A stretch of DNA of 64,000 nucleotides from Lujinxingia sediminis. Lineage in GTDB: Bacteria; Myxococcota_A; Bradymonadia; Bradymonadales; Bradymonadaceae. The notes under the pieces are model-generated. The model was given only the letters and a program-made list of their open reading frames with translations. It was not told the DNA's origin and searched no databases. Positions within the stretch are counted from its first letter, which is position 1; the number at the start of each line of letters is the position of its first letter. This document shows positions 8,104 to 17,921 of this stretch, piece by piece. Made by a program: the position numbers and the translations under genes. The stretch covers positions 124,001-188,000 of the forward strand of contig NZ_SADD01000004.1 of the NCBI RefSeq assembly GCF_004005565.1, written 5' to 3'.

Positions 8104-8545
8104 CGCCCCACTGCTCGATCTGCAGGATCACATCGACGGTGCCCGCCTGAATCATGTCGAGATCGCGCGCGGCGGCGCGGGAGAGGTCGATGATCCGACC
8201 GCGCACAAAAGGCCCGCGATCGGTGATTCGAACGACCACCGAGCGGCGGCTCTCCGGTTCAATGACCCGTACGATGGTATGGAAGGGTAAGGTCTTATGC
8301 GCCGCTGTGAAGCCTTCCATATCATACAACTCGCCACTGGCGGTCTGGCGGCCGTGGAACTTGTCGCCATACCAGCTGGCCACACCGCGAAGCTCGTGCT
8401 CCCGACCATCGGGGGCGGCCACGCGGTCGGTCACAAGATCGCGATGGGGATCGGCCGGCGTCGTGGCGCAGGCGGCCATCCACAGCGCGAAGCTTCCCAG
8501 CAAGAGATGTCGAAGCGTCGCTACGGCTTCAACACGCGTCCACAT
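8078..8545 (-). CDS. rlpA: Septal ring lytic transglycosylase RlpA-like lipoprotein
   Basis: The mature part contains the double-psi beta-barrel RlpA core: GVASWYGDKFHGRQTASGELYDMEGFTAAHKTLP, then VRVIEPESRRSVVVRITDRGPF and RIIDLSRAAARDL. RlpA cleaves denuded peptidoglycan glycan strands at the septum in some bacteria. An N-terminal hydrophobic run ending in the lipobox MAAC predicts an outer-membrane lipoprotein. There is no SPOR domain, so this is the short form. The ATG at 8545 gives a normal 26-residue signal; in-frame ATGs at 8578 and further up (frame open to 8668) are alternatives, and none has a strong Shine-Dalgarno. The gene overlaps the following GMC small-subunit gene slightly. 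Confidence 0.85.
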   Translation of the reverse strand: MWTRVEAVATLRHLLLGSFALWMAACATTPADPHRDLVTDRVAAPDGREHELRGVASWYGDKFHGRQTASGELYDMEGFTAAHKTLPFHTIVRVIEPESRRSVVVRITDRGPFVRGRIIDLSRAAARDLDMIQAGTVDVILQIEQWGDGSYVSDP

Positions 8546-8730
8546 CACGTACTTCAGTGCGCGTCGTGAAGAGATCATAGGGGGCCACCGTTCATCCATC
8601 GAAACATCACAGGACACCTGCACGCTCACGTCGCGCCGATGGTGCCAGCGATGATGCTCAGAGAGCAAGGCCCCGAAAACTCATCGCGCGCCCTCAATAT
8701 CTGCCGGCTCCGATGTTGCGTCTCACCAGA

Positions 8731-8770
8731 CCTAAAAAAGCCGCGCTCCCGATAAGGAAGCGCGGCTTCG
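8731..8770 (-). terminator. Rho-independent terminator after the thiolase gene
   Basis: A 10-bp GC-rich stem (arms 8738-8747 and 8759-8768) is followed on the minus strand by a run of six T, about 75 nt beyond the thiolase stop. Confidence 0.85.
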
Positions 8771-8841
8771 TCATGCGCTCGACGTCAGCCCGTCACAATG
8801 ATGAACGAGGACTGCCGTGCAGGCTCAAAGACGGGTGCGAC

Positions 8842-10023
8842 TTAGTCTTCAACGCGCTCGAAGAGCGCGGCGGCGCCCATGCCACCACCGATGCACATCG
8901 AGACGATGCCGTAGCGACCGCCGGTCTTCTCCAGCGAGCGAAGAAGCGTTCCGGCCATACGCGTACCGCTCACACCCAGGGGGTGACCCAGAGCGATGGC
9001 GCCACCATGGATGTTGAGCTTGGCCGGGTCCACGCCCAGCTCGCGGGCGCAGTAGACGGCCTGGCTGGCGAAGGCTTCGTTGATCTCAAAGAGATCGATG
9101 TCTTCGATGGTCAGGCCGGTAGCCTTGAGAAGTTTGCGGATGGCCGGGACCGGACCAATACCCATGATATCCGGGTCCACACCGGCGACCTGGAAGGCAC
9201 GGTAGTAGCCCATGGGCTTCACACCGAGTTCGTCGGCTTTCTCTTTGCTCATCAGCACGACGGCGGCCGCGCCATCGGTGAGCGGCGAGGCGTTACCGGC
9301 GGTGACGCTACCCTTCGGGTTGAAGGCCGGGCGCAGTTTCGCCAGGGCTTCCACCGAGGAGCCCGGACGCGGGCCGTCGTCTTTATCAACGGTCACATCG
9401 TGGCGCTTGCCATCGGGGCCGACCACCTGGGTTTTCACCGGGAGCACTTCGCCGGCGAGGAAGCCATCTTCCCATGCGGCAAGAGCTTTTTCGTGGCTGG
9501 CCAGGGCGAAGGCGTCTTGATCTTCGCGGGCAACCTCAAAGCGACTCGCCACGTTCTCAGCGGTGGTGCCCATCGGGATGTAAATCTCGGGGTACTCTTC
9601 CATGGTCTGCGGGTTCGCCGAGACCTTGTTGCCGCCCATCGGGATCATGGTCATCGACTCGGTGCCACCGGCCACGGCCACGTCCATCGCGCCCACCATG
9701 ATGCGCTCGGCCATCTGCGAGATGGTCTGCACACCCGAGGAGCAGAAACGGTTGACGGTCAACCCGGGGACGCTGTTGGGGAGACCGGCCATCACCGAGG
9801 CGATGCGGGCCACGTTCATGCCCTGCTCGGCCTCCGGCATCGCGCAGCCCATGGCCACATCACCGATGTCTTCGGGGTCAAGACCTTTCACCTTGGCGAC
9901 CGCTTCTTTGATCACGAGCGCAGCCATGGTGTCGGGGCGGGTATCTTTGAGGCCGCCTTTGTAAGCACGGGTAAAGGGGGTACGCACATACGAGGCGACC
10001 ACAACGTCACGAAGAGAAGTCAT
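8842..10023 (-). CDS. fadA: Acetyl-CoA acyltransferase (thiolase), beta-oxidation
   Basis: The 393-residue thiolase has the acylated active-site Cys in NRFCSSG near residue 90, the [17 protein letters not shown] block carrying the catalytic His, and the C-terminal CIGGGMGAA block carrying the second Cys. It cleaves 3-ketoacyl-CoA to acetyl-CoA and a shortened acyl-CoA. It follows the multifunctional FadN-type gene on the same strand after a 115-nt gap, making a two-gene beta-oxidation unit. AGGAG lies upstream of the ATG. A biosynthetic acetoacetyl-CoA thiolase would look similar; the neighbour makes the degradative role more likely. It is followed by a clear terminator. Confidence 0.93.
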   Translation of the reverse strand: MTSLRDVVVASYVRTPFTRAYKGGLKDTRPDTMAALVIKEAVAKVKGLDPEDIGDVAMGCAMPEAEQGMNVARIASVMAGLPNSVPGLTVNRFCSSGVQTISQMAERIMVGAMDVAVAGGTESMTMIPMGGNKVSANPQTMEEYPEIYIPMGTTAENVASRFEVAREDQDAFALASHEKALAAWEDGFLAGEVLPVKTQVVGPDGKRHDVTVDKDDGPRPGSSVEALAKLRPAFNPKGSVTAGNASPLTDGAAAVVLMSKEKADELGVKPMGYYRAFQVAGVDPDIMGIGPVPAIRKLLKATGLTIEDIDLFEINEAFASQAVYCARELGVDPAKLNIHGGAIALGHPLGVSGTRMAGTLLRSLEKTGGRYGIVSMCIGGGMGAAALFERVED

Positions 10024-10091
10024 AAGGTATATCTCCTGATTCGGCGGGCATCACAGCTTGAGGCGCTCGCCGGGGTACTCGTTCGGGAAAA

Positions 10092-10130
10092 CAAACCGAG
10101 GTCTGCGGCCGACCATTCCGGCCGCAGACC
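10092..10130 (-). terminator. Intergenic hairpin between fadN and fadA
   Basis: A perfect 12-bp inverted repeat (10100-10111 and 10119-10130) is followed on the minus strand by a T-rich stretch (GGTTTGTTTT). It could partly terminate transcription or stabilise the fadN message within the operon. Confidence 0.45.
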
Positions 10131-10138
10131 CATCGCGC

Positions 10139-12520
10139 TTAGTTACGCAGCGGCTTGTTGTTCAGCACCATGTACTGCATACGCGCCTGGCTCTTCTCTT
10201 CGCCACAGAGCGACATGAAGGCTTCGCGCTCCAGGTCGAGCAGCGTCTGCTCGTCGACCAGAGTCGCGGGGTTGGTCTCACCGCCGCAAAGCACGTTGGC
10301 GAGCTTACGCCCGATGAGGCGATCGTGAGCCGAGATCACGCCGTTTTCCTGCATGCTGTAGAGGAGCATGTCGATGGTGGCGGCACCGTCCGGACCGAGC
10401 AGACGGAACTTGGAGGGGCGCGGCGGCTTAAAGCCGGCACGGGCCATCCCCAAAACGCGCTGCTTGGCGTCGAAGAGGAGGTTCTCGGCGTTGATGGTCA
10501 CGCCATCGCTGGCGTTGAGGAAACCATACTCCCGGGCCGCTTCGGCGCTCGTGGCCACCTCGCCCATCCCGATGGCCATGAAGACCTTGCGCAGGAAGGG
10601 GAAGGGATCGAACTCTTTGTTATCGGAGTGCGGCCCGAAGACGTTACGCATCAGCTGCAGGTTACCGCCGCCGCCGGGGATCAGACCCACGCCGACTTCG
10701 ACAAGGCCCATATAAAGTTCGCCGGCCGCCTGAATGGCGTTGGCACCCAGGGTCACCTCGGCGCCACCACCGAGCGTCAGGCCCTTGGGCGCGGCGACAA
10801 CCGGCTTCCAGCTGTAACGCATACGCTGGTTGGCATCCTGGAAGGACTTGACCATCGACTCGATGGGCTCCCACTGACCAGACTGCGCGTTCATGTACAC
10901 CAGGACCAGGTTGGCACCGGCCGAGAAGTTGGTGGCATCGTTGCCGATGACCAGACCTTCCCAGTTGGCCTCAACTTCGTCGATCGCCTGGTGCATCATC
11001 TCGATGAGCTCAGGATCGATGGCGTTCATCTTGGTGTGGAACTCAAGCAGCGCCACGCCGTCGCCCATATCGTGGAGCGAGGCCGAGGAGTTGCCGAGGA
11101 TCTTGGTAGCGCCCTTGCGCTTGAGAAGCTCGACACTGATGGCCTTCTCGCTGCGCTCGATCGCCTTGTAGCTCTTGGAGGCGACGTCGTAGTAGAGGTC
11201 GGTGGCTCCGTCCTGCTTGTAGAAGCTCTCGGCACCCGAGGCGATCATCTCGTCGATCCAGGCGGGCACTTCCATGTCGTGCGCCTTCATCTGGTCGTAG
11301 GCCCACTGAAGACCCAGCGCGTCCCAGGTCTCGAAGGGACCCAGGTCCCAGTTGAAGCCCCAGCGCATACCGCGGTCAATGTTGACCACGTCATCGGCGA
11401 TTTCGCCCATGCGGCGCGCGGTGTAGGCAAGCGAGCGCAGGGTGACTTCGCGGGCGAATTCAGCGGCTTTATCGTCGCCGTCGACCACGACCTTCTTGAT
11501 GCGCTGCGCCGGCGCGCCCTTGGCTTTGCCGATGGAGGCAAACTCGGGCTTGTCGCGGTCGCGGTACTCAAGGGTGTTGAGATCCAGGGTCTGGATGCCG
11601 CCCTTGCCCTTTTTGTAGAAACCACCACCGGCCTTCTGCCCGGTGAAGCCCTTCTCGACCAGGGTGCCCATGAAGTCGGGAACCTGGAAGATCTCGCGCT
11701 CTTCATCTTCGGTGAGCGTGTCGTAGCAGTTTTTAGCCACGTGCACGAAGGTATCCAGACCAACCATATCGGCGGTTCGGAAGACGGCCGACTTCGGGCG
11801 ACCCATGGCTTTGCCGAAGACGGTATCGACGCCTTCGATGCTCATCTCGTACTTCTTCATCAGGTGCATGATGGTCATCATGCCATGCACGCCGATGCGG
11901 TTGGCGATGAAGTTGGTGGTGTCCTTGCCAAAGACGATACCCTTGCCGAGCACGTCGCTGCCGAATTCCACCATCGCGTCCACAACTTCCGGCGCGGTGT
12001 CGGGGCCCTCGACCAGTTCGAGGAGCTTCATGTAGCGCACCGGGTTGAAGAAGTGCGTCACGATAAAGCGCTTCTTGAAGCTCTCGGAGCGACCTTCCAG
12101 CATGCCCTCAATGGAGAGGCCGGAGGTGTTCGAGGAGATGATGGCGTGGTCGTTGACGTGGGCTTCGACCTTATCGAAGGTCGCCTTTTTGATCGCCATC
12201 GTCTCGGGCACGGCCTCAACGATCCAGTCGACCTCGGCGAACCAGTCGAGGTTGTCGTCCATGTTGCCGACGGTGATCCGATCAAGGTCGCGCGTGCTGT
12301 AGAGCGGCGAGGGCTTGGTCTTGGCCAGCAGCGCCTTGTTGCGGGTCGCGATGCTGTTGCGGAACGCCGGGTCGTTGACGTCGTCTTTCTCGCCCGGATT
12401 AAAGGGCACGATATCAAGCAGATAGACCTCGATGCCGGCGTTGGCAAGATGTGCGGCGATGCCGCTTCCCATAACGCCAGAACCGATGACGGCAGCCTTT
12501 CGAATGCGCTTCGTGGCCAT
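10139..12520 (-). CDS. fadN: 3-hydroxyacyl-CoA dehydrogenase / enoyl-CoA hydratase, FadN-type fusion
   Basis: This 793-residue beta-oxidation protein starts with an NAD-binding Rossmann fold (IGSGVMGSGIAAHLANAG, residues ~10-27) and the HADH segment VTHFFNPVRYMKLLELV, followed by a second dehydrogenase-like helical region. The C-terminal part contains a crotonase domain (SAGANL and LTLGGGAEVTLGA, with GLIPGGGG). The order, dehydrogenase first and hydratase last, is that of FadN-like proteins and the reverse of E. coli FadB. It would hydrate enoyl-CoA and oxidise 3-hydroxyacyl-CoA. The frame is open upstream to 12883, but the ATG at 12520 has AAGGAG before it and begins the conserved fold. A sigma70-like promoter lies at 12575-12604. 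Confidence 0.93.
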   Translation of the reverse strand: MATKRIRKAAVIGSGVMGSGIAAHLANAGIEVYLLDIVPFNPGEKDDVNDPAFRNSIATRNKALLAKTKPSPLYSTRDLDRITVGNMDDNLDWFAEVDWIVEAVPETMAIKKATFDKVEAHVNDHAIISSNTSGLSIEGMLEGRSESFKKRFIVTHFFNPVRYMKLLELVEGPDTAPEVVDAMVEFGSDVLGKGIVFGKDTTNFIANRIGVHGMMTIMHLMKKYEMSIEGVDTVFGKAMGRPKSAVFRTADMVGLDTFVHVAKNCYDTLTEDEEREIFQVPDFMGTLVEKGFTGQKAGGGFYKKGKGGIQTLDLNTLEYRDRDKPEFASIGKAKGAPAQRIKKVVVDGDDKAAEFAREVTLRSLAYTARRMGEIADDVVNIDRGMRWGFNWDLGPFETWDALGLQWAYDQMKAHDMEVPAWIDEMIASGAESFYKQDGATDLYYDVASKSYKAIERSEKAISVELLKRKGATKILGNSSASLHDMGDGVALLEFHTKMNAIDPELIEMMHQAIDEVEANWEGLVIGNDATNFSAGANLVLVYMNAQSGQWEPIESMVKSFQDANQRMRYSWKPVVAAPKGLTLGGGAEVTLGANAIQAAGELYMGLVEVGVGLIPGGGGNLQLMRNVFGPHSDNKEFDPFPFLRKVFMAIGMGEVATSAEAAREYGFLNASDGVTINAENLLFDAKQRVLGMARAGFKPPRPSKFRLLGPDGAATIDMLLYSMQENGVISAHDRLIGRKLANVLCGGETNPATLVDEQTLLDLEREAFMSLCGEEKSQARMQYMVLNNKPLRN

Positions 12521-12574
12521 GAAACTCCTTACGATGTGAGGGTTGCAGTAAAACGTATGCGTAGAGCGCGATGC

Positions 12575-12604
12575 CTTATAGTGAGAAGGGCAATTGGGGG
12601 TCAA
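12575..12604 (-). promoter_or_regulatory. Sigma70-like promoter for fadN-fadA
   Basis: On the minus strand, TTGACC (12599-12604) and TATAAG (12575-12580) are separated by 18 bp, about 55 nt before the fadN start. Each box matches the consensus at five of six positions. Confidence 0.62.
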
Positions 12605-12870
12605 GACCAACCCCGGCCCGAACCCTGGCCAGCGCAGCTGTAAGCACCGATGTCCTTCAGCAAAGAAAAAGACACAGAGGTCCGGAATCTTCTCTCCCTC
12701 AGCCCTCCGCGCATCGCCGGGTGATGTGGCCGGCTTGCGTCGAGGTTCGCGAGGGGATAAGACCCCGGTTGAGACGATCCCCCGCGGCGGACGGCCACAT
12801 TCCCTACCTGCCGCCGCCGGCACCCCGCATATGCCAGGGCCCCCGAGGGGCACCGACAACGAGGATAGAG
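12605..12870. other. Rest of the fadN/bolA divergent intergenic region
   Basis: The bolA promoter must lie here. I saw no convincing boxes or additional small gene. The reading frame continues upstream of both flanking genes, but without conserved content. Confidence 0.35.
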
Positions 12871-13119
12871 ATGATTGAAGCAAGCATCATTGTGGAGCGC
12901 ATTCAGGCCGCGCTGCCCGGCGCCAACGTTCAGGTCCAGGATCTGACCGGGACGATGGACCACTACAAAGCGGTGGTGATCGCGGAGCAGTTCGCGGGCA
13001 AAACGCTCGTGGCGCGCCACCGTGCGATCTACCAGGCGCTGGCCGAGGAGATGAAGGGCCCGATTCACGCACTCACCCTCGACGTCTTTACCCCCGAAGA
13101 GTGGGAAGCGCAGGGCTGA
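12871..13119 (+). CDS. bolA: BolA family protein
   Basis: The 82-residue protein has the BolA pattern: an N-terminal helix, the LTGTMDHYKAVVIAEQFAGKTLVARHRAIYQAL core with the family His in RHR, then EMKGPIHALTLDVFTPEEW. BolA proteins bind monothiol CGFS glutaredoxins and help traffic or sense Fe-S clusters. A CGFS glutaredoxin follows about 115 bp downstream on the same strand, which supports that role. The ATG at 12871 begins the fold; the upstream open frame back to 12571 has no homologous content. Confidence 0.92.
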   Translation: MIEASIIVERIQAALPGANVQVQDLTGTMDHYKAVVIAEQFAGKTLVARHRAIYQALAEEMKGPIHALTLDVFTPEEWEAQG

Positions 13120-13235
13120 GCATGCCCCTGGAATGCGCTCGAATGACGGGATGTTGACCCGGCTCAAAGCGCTCCTCACCTCCTCCGCAGGGCTTACACA
13201 TAGCACCCCATCCCCAGAACCGATGAGGCAATACC

Positions 13236-13640
13236 ATGAGTGACCAGAAGAAGTCGATCTCGCTGCCCCTTGCCAACCCTGAAAAGAACGTGGAAGCCCC
13301 GCCGCGTACCCGAGACGAAGGGGGCGATGTCCTCTCGGAGATCGCGCGTGAAGTGGCGGAAAACCCCGTGCTTCTCTACATGAAGGGGCTTCCCCAGCAG
13401 CCGATGTGCGGGTTCTCGGCTCGCGCTGCGGCGATTCTTGCCAGCTACGGCCGCCCCTTCCACGCCGTCGACATCCTGGTCGACCCGGATAAGCGCCAGG
13501 GCATCAAGGAGTTCTCCAGCTGGCCGACCATCCCCCAGGTCTACATCGGCGGAGAGTTCGTGGGCGGCTCCGACATCCTGATGCAGCTCCATGAGAATGG
13601 CGAATTGGGTAAGCTCATCGCATCGGTCAGCGGCGAGTGA
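13236..13640 (+). CDS. grxD: Grx4-type monothiol glutaredoxin (CGFS)
   Basis: The 134-residue protein has the monothiol active site CGFS in KGLPQQPMCGFSARAAAIL near residues 57-60, then SSWPTIPQVYIGGEFVGGSDIL with the glutathione-binding TIPQVYI and GGSD motifs. Such proteins carry [2Fe-2S] clusters bridged with glutathione and often pair with BolA. About 30 N-terminal residues precede the fold and appear disordered. Its position immediately after bolA suggests a functional pair. The start was chosen by the ATG that follows the intergenic gap. Confidence 0.95.
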   Translation: MSDQKKSISLPLANPEKNVEAPPRTRDEGGDVLSEIAREVAENPVLLYMKGLPQQPMCGFSARAAAILASYGRPFHAVDILVDPDKRQGIKEFSSWPTIPQVYIGGEFVGGSDILMQLHENGELGKLIASVSGE

Positions 13641-13653
13641 GCGGGCATGGAAG

Positions 13654-13675
13654 GTGCCGCGCTTGAGCGCGGCGC
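13654..13675 (+). terminator. Short GC-rich hairpin after the Grx4 gene
   Basis: An 8-bp GC-rich inverted repeat (13656-13663 and 13666-13673) lies 15 nt past the stop codon. There is no T-tract, so it is at best a weak terminator or 3'-end stabiliser. Confidence 0.35.
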
Positions 13676-13694
13676 CCGGCCTGGCCACTGTCGC

Positions 13695-13723
13695 TTGACA
13701 GCGAAAGGGTTGCGCTTTAGGTT
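13695..13723 (+). promoter_or_regulatory. Sigma70-like promoter upstream of rpsP
   Basis: TTGACA (13695-13700) is followed after 17 bp by TAGGTT (13718-13723). This leaves a leader of roughly 110 nt before the rpsP start. The -35 match is perfect and the -10 is weak. Confidence 0.5.
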
Positions 13724-13839
13724 GCCCCACCTTTGTACGGTCCTCTAAAAGCGTGGGCTGTTGGCTGCCAGACTGCGCGCTTCGAACTCATAGTAAATCA
13801 CAGCACGAACCAGCTTATTAAAGCGGAGATGAAACTCAC

Positions 13840-14352
13840 ATGACTGTCCGACTTCGACTTCAACGCCATGGCGCCAAAAAGCGTCCCTTCTACCGTGTGG
13901 TTGCCGCCGACCAGCGCTCTCCTCGTGATGGTCGCTTCATTGAGGTGCTGGGCACCTACGATCCGATGCAGGAGCCGGCTGCGGTTCGCCTCAACAGCGA
14001 GCGCGTCGACTACTGGCTCAGCGTGGGCGCTCAGCCCAGCGACACGGTTCGCTCGCTGATCCGCAAGCTTCGCCGTGGCGAGCTGGGCATCGACCTGGCT
14101 GCCGAAGGCGCCGAGAAGGCCGCCAAGGAAGCCGCCGCTCTGGCCAAGAAGGAAGCTCTCGAAGCTGCCCGCGCCAAGATCGCCGAAGAAGCCAAGGCCG
14201 CTGAAGCCAAGAAGGCTGAAGAGGAAGCCGCCAAGAAAGCGGAAGCCGAAGCTGCTAAGGCTGCCGAAGCCGCCAAGGCTGAAGAAGGCGCCGCTGAAGG
14301 TGACGCCGCTGAAGGCGACGCCGAAGCCAAGAGCGAAGGCGAAGAGGGCTGA
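13840..14352 (+). CDS. rpsP: 30S ribosomal protein S16 with long Ala/Lys/Glu C-terminal extension
   Basis: The first ~85 residues are an ordinary S16 ([38 protein letters not shown], then [19 protein letters not shown]). S16 is usually 80-100 residues, while this product has 170. The additional ~80 residues are nearly all Ala, Lys and Glu, predicting one long charged helix, and end in an acidic GEEG tail. It opens the conserved rpsP-khpA-rimM-trmD operon. The extension is in frame and its codons look like those of the body, so it is not a frameshift artefact. The extension's function is unknown; an extended helix or coiled coil on the ribosome surface is conceivable. Confidence 0.96.
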   Translation: MTVRLRLQRHGAKKRPFYRVVAADQRSPRDGRFIEVLGTYDPMQEPAAVRLNSERVDYWLSVGAQPSDTVRSLIRKLRRGELGIDLAAEGAEKAAKEAAALAKKEALEAARAKIAEEAKAAEAKKAEEEAAKKAEAEAAKAAEAAKAEEGAAEGDAAEGDAEAKSEGEEG

Positions 14353-14380
14353 ACCAGCTTTCTTGCTTTGAGATGTTTGT

Positions 14381-14413
14381 GACGAGCCCGTTTTTTACGG
14401 GCTCGTCGCGTTT
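14381..14413 (+). terminator. Hairpin between rpsP and khpA
   Basis: A perfect 10-bp stem (14381-14390 and 14398-14407) with a T-rich loop is followed by GCGTTTT. It lies inside the operon, so it may attenuate the downstream genes and let S16 be made in excess. Confidence 0.6.
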
Positions 14414-14433
14414 TAACCTTAAGGAATGACGCG

Positions 14434-14700
14434 ATGAGCAATCACACCGCCGAAGATGCCCTGAAGAGCTACGAAGATCTGGTGCGATTTCTGGCCGGCT
14501 CGCTGCTGGATGAAGACGTGGAGTTCGAGGTGCGCGCGCACGCCCACCGCGATCAGCTCCTGGTGGAGCTGGCCGTCGAGGAGGCACATCGCGGGCGCGT
14601 GATCGGCCGCGGCGGCCGCATCGCCCGGGCGATGCGCACGCTGGTCGACGCCGCCGCTGTTCCCAACCACCTGCCGGTGGTCATCGACATCGTCGACTGA
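14434..14700 (+). CDS. khpA: KH-domain RNA-binding protein KhpA (YlqC family)
   Basis: The 88-residue protein is a single type-II KH domain with the RNA-binding GXXG loop in VIGRGGRIARAMRTLV at about residues 53-56. Family members bind RNA, often with KhpB, and the gene is commonly found between rpsP and rimM, as here. The start ATG follows the intergenic hairpin with an AAGGA sequence upstream. The stop lies about 20 bases before the rimM start, consistent with co-transcription. Confidence 0.93.
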   Translation: MSNHTAEDALKSYEDLVRFLAGSLLDEDVEFEVRAHAHRDQLLVELAVEEAHRGRVIGRGGRIARAMRTLVDAAAVPNHLPVVIDIVD

Positions 14701-14719
14701 GCGCGTGGAGCGTTTGAGC

Positions 14720-15274
14720 ATGAGTAAGACAACAAACGAGCAGGTGGAGCTGGCCAAAGTCGGCCGCCCTCACGGCGTCTACGGTGACGTGCGCCTGCAT
14801 CTTTTTAACGCCGACTCCGAGGTCCTCGACGAGGGCGTCAAGGTCACCATCAAGACCGAGCGCGAAGAACTCGAGCTGACCATCGAGCGTTTTCGCCAGG
14901 GCCCAAAGTTTGCGATGGTGAAGTTCAAGGGCATCCAGGGTCGCGAGGGTGCCGAGCGCATCAAACACGGCATCGTCTCAGTGGACTTCGATCTTCTTCC
15001 TGACCTCGATGAGGATGAGTTCTATCTGATGGAGGTCATCGGCTTCCCGGCATACGTCGCCGCTGAAGAAGATGGCGATGCGCCTGACGATGCCGAGCCT
15101 ATCGGCATCATCGACCGCTTCTTTGAGACCGGAGCTAACGACGTGCTGGTCGTCAAACGCACCGACGGCTCCGAGCTCTTCGTGCCTTATGTTGAGCATG
15201 CGGTCAGCTATGTCGATCTGGAGGGACCGGCGGTGGTGTTGCAACCCCTGGAGATCTGGACGCCTGCCGACTAG
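14720..15274 (+). CDS. rimM: Ribosome maturation factor RimM
   Basis: The 184-residue protein has the N-terminal RimM beta-barrel (LAKVGRPHGVYGDVRLHLFN) and the C-terminal PRC-barrel part (DEFYLMEVIGF, then FVPYVEHAVSYVDLEG). RimM binds S19 on pre-30S particles and assists 16S rRNA processing. I chose the ATG at 14720, with GGAG 9 nt upstream, over the in-frame GTG at 14705. An acidic insertion (AAEEDGDAPDDAEP) lies in the PRC part and looks like a surface loop. Confidence 0.95.
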   Translation: MSKTTNEQVELAKVGRPHGVYGDVRLHLFNADSEVLDEGVKVTIKTEREELELTIERFRQGPKFAMVKFKGIQGREGAERIKHGIVSVDFDLLPDLDEDEFYLMEVIGFPAYVAAEEDGDAPDDAEPIGIIDRFFETGANDVLVVKRTDGSELFVPYVEHAVSYVDLEGPAVVLQPLEIWTPAD

Positions 15275-15432
15275 GCCTCTCCCGCCCTGCCCCACCGGGG
15301 TAACTCGCCACATCGCGCTCACGGCTGAAACGCCGAGAACGGCGCCTTCTCTGCACCCGCCGGTGGCGCGCCACGTCCACCGGCTCCTTTGCACCCGCAA
15401 AACCCGCCTCGCACTCCCCACCGGAGACCATC

Positions 15433-16155
15433 TTGAGCTCGTCCTTCCCCGTTGAGATTCTTACGCTCTTCCCCGACTTCTTCGACGGCCCGCTGCGCAT
15501 CAGCCTGACCGGCAAAGCGATCGAGCGCGGTCATTTCTCGGTGAACTGCGTCGATATCCGCGACTTCACCCACGATAAGCACCGCACCTGCGACGACGTC
15601 CCCTACGGCGGTGGCGCCGGCATGGTGATGAAACCCGAGCCGCTTGTCGCCGCGCTGGAGCAGGCCCGGGAGCGCCACCCGGATGTGCCGCGTATCTTGA
15701 TGTCGCCCCAGGGCGAGCCTTTCAGCCAGAAGATCGCACGGGAGCTGGCCGCGGGGCCGGGCATGATCCTGGTATGCGGGCGCTACGAGGGCGTGGATGA
15801 ACGTGTGCGTCAGCACTGGATCGATCGCGAGATCTCCATTGGCGATTACGTGCTCACCGGCGGGGAGGTCGCCTCGATGGTCGTCATCGACGCCGTCACT
15901 CGCCTCCTCCCCGGCGTGTTGGGCAACCAGGAGTCGATCAGCGAGGAGAGCTTCTCAGCCCCGATGCTCGAATACCCGCAGTACACTCGCCCCCGCGAGT
16001 TTCGCGGCCACGAGGTGCCCGAGATCTTGCTCAGCGGCGACCACGGGCGCATCGCCACCTGGCGCCAGGAGCAGGCGCTGGCGCGCACACAAGAGCGCCG
16101 CCCCGATCTTCTCCGGCGCGACGATGCAGCGCCCGGTGGCGAATCTGACACCTGA
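15433..16155 (+). CDS. trmD: tRNA (guanine-37-N1)-methyltransferase
   Basis: The 240-residue SPOUT methyltransferase is full length. It has [17 protein letters not shown] at the N-terminus, [18 protein letters not shown], the cofactor-knot segment [12 protein letters not shown] and [20 protein letters not shown]. TrmD methylates G37 of tRNAs reading CNN codons and prevents +1 frameshifting. The start is a TTG at 15433 preceded by GGAG at 6 nt; no in-frame ATG precedes the fold, so a TTG start is well supported. It ends the rpsP operon here; the usual rplS is absent from this end. Confidence 0.96.
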   Translation: MSSSFPVEILTLFPDFFDGPLRISLTGKAIERGHFSVNCVDIRDFTHDKHRTCDDVPYGGGAGMVMKPEPLVAALEQARERHPDVPRILMSPQGEPFSQKIARELAAGPGMILVCGRYEGVDERVRQHWIDREISIGDYVLTGGEVASMVVIDAVTRLLPGVLGNQESISEESFSAPMLEYPQYTRPREFRGHEVPEILLSGDHGRIATWRQEQALARTQERRPDLLRRDDAAPGGESDT

Positions 16156-16324
16156 GCGCAGGCCTCCTGCGAGGTCAGGGCGACCTTTCGCCCTGACGCA
16201 AAACACCCTGAAAACCCAATAAAAACAACACACTAAAGCCACACCTACCGCCACAACCGGCAGGTTCCTTCCGTCGTCGCGTCGGGAATTCTGACGGGAC
16301 CCCGGGCGCATAACCGAACGTCAC

Positions 16325-16370
16325 TTGAACTTCTCGTCGGCATATGAAGATACTATACCCCGGTATACCA
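16325..16370 (+). promoter_or_regulatory. frmR promoter and FrmR operator
   Basis: A palindrome-like ATACTATACCCCGGTATACC (16350-16369) lies just before frmR. It closely resembles the GC-cored, TATA-armed operator of E. coli FrmR. A TTGAAC (16325-16330) and GATACT (16349-16354), 18 bp apart, form a plausible promoter overlapped by the operator, so FrmR binding would block transcription of its own operon. Confidence 0.72.
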
Positions 16371-16383
16371 ATGGAGAAGAACG

Positions 16384-17821
<1,438 letters not shown>

Positions 17822-17831
17822 AGGCGATAAG

Positions 17832-17867
17832 GCAGCGGGGCGCAGGCTTTTGCCTGCGCCCCGCTGC
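17832..17867 (+). terminator. 16-bp hairpin between frmA and frmB
   Basis: A perfect 16-bp GC-rich inverted repeat (17832-17847 and 17852-17867) with a TTTT loop lies 11 nt after the frmA stop. No T-tract follows on the plus strand, so it may protect the frmA message or reduce frmB expression rather than fully terminate. Confidence 0.5.
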
Positions 17868-17921
17868 GTTCGGAACCCGAACACCCTTCATATACCTGAT
17901 ACAAATCAAGGACATACAACC

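Noticed and set aside
8713-10218. 501-codon plus-strand frame opposite the thiolase
   Set aside because: Antisense shadow of a complete thiolase with both catalytic cysteines.
10058-12643. 861-codon plus-strand frame opposite fadN
   Set aside because: It is the antisense shadow of the well-supported FadN-type gene, rich in His/Gly/Asp and Val, and matches no protein family.
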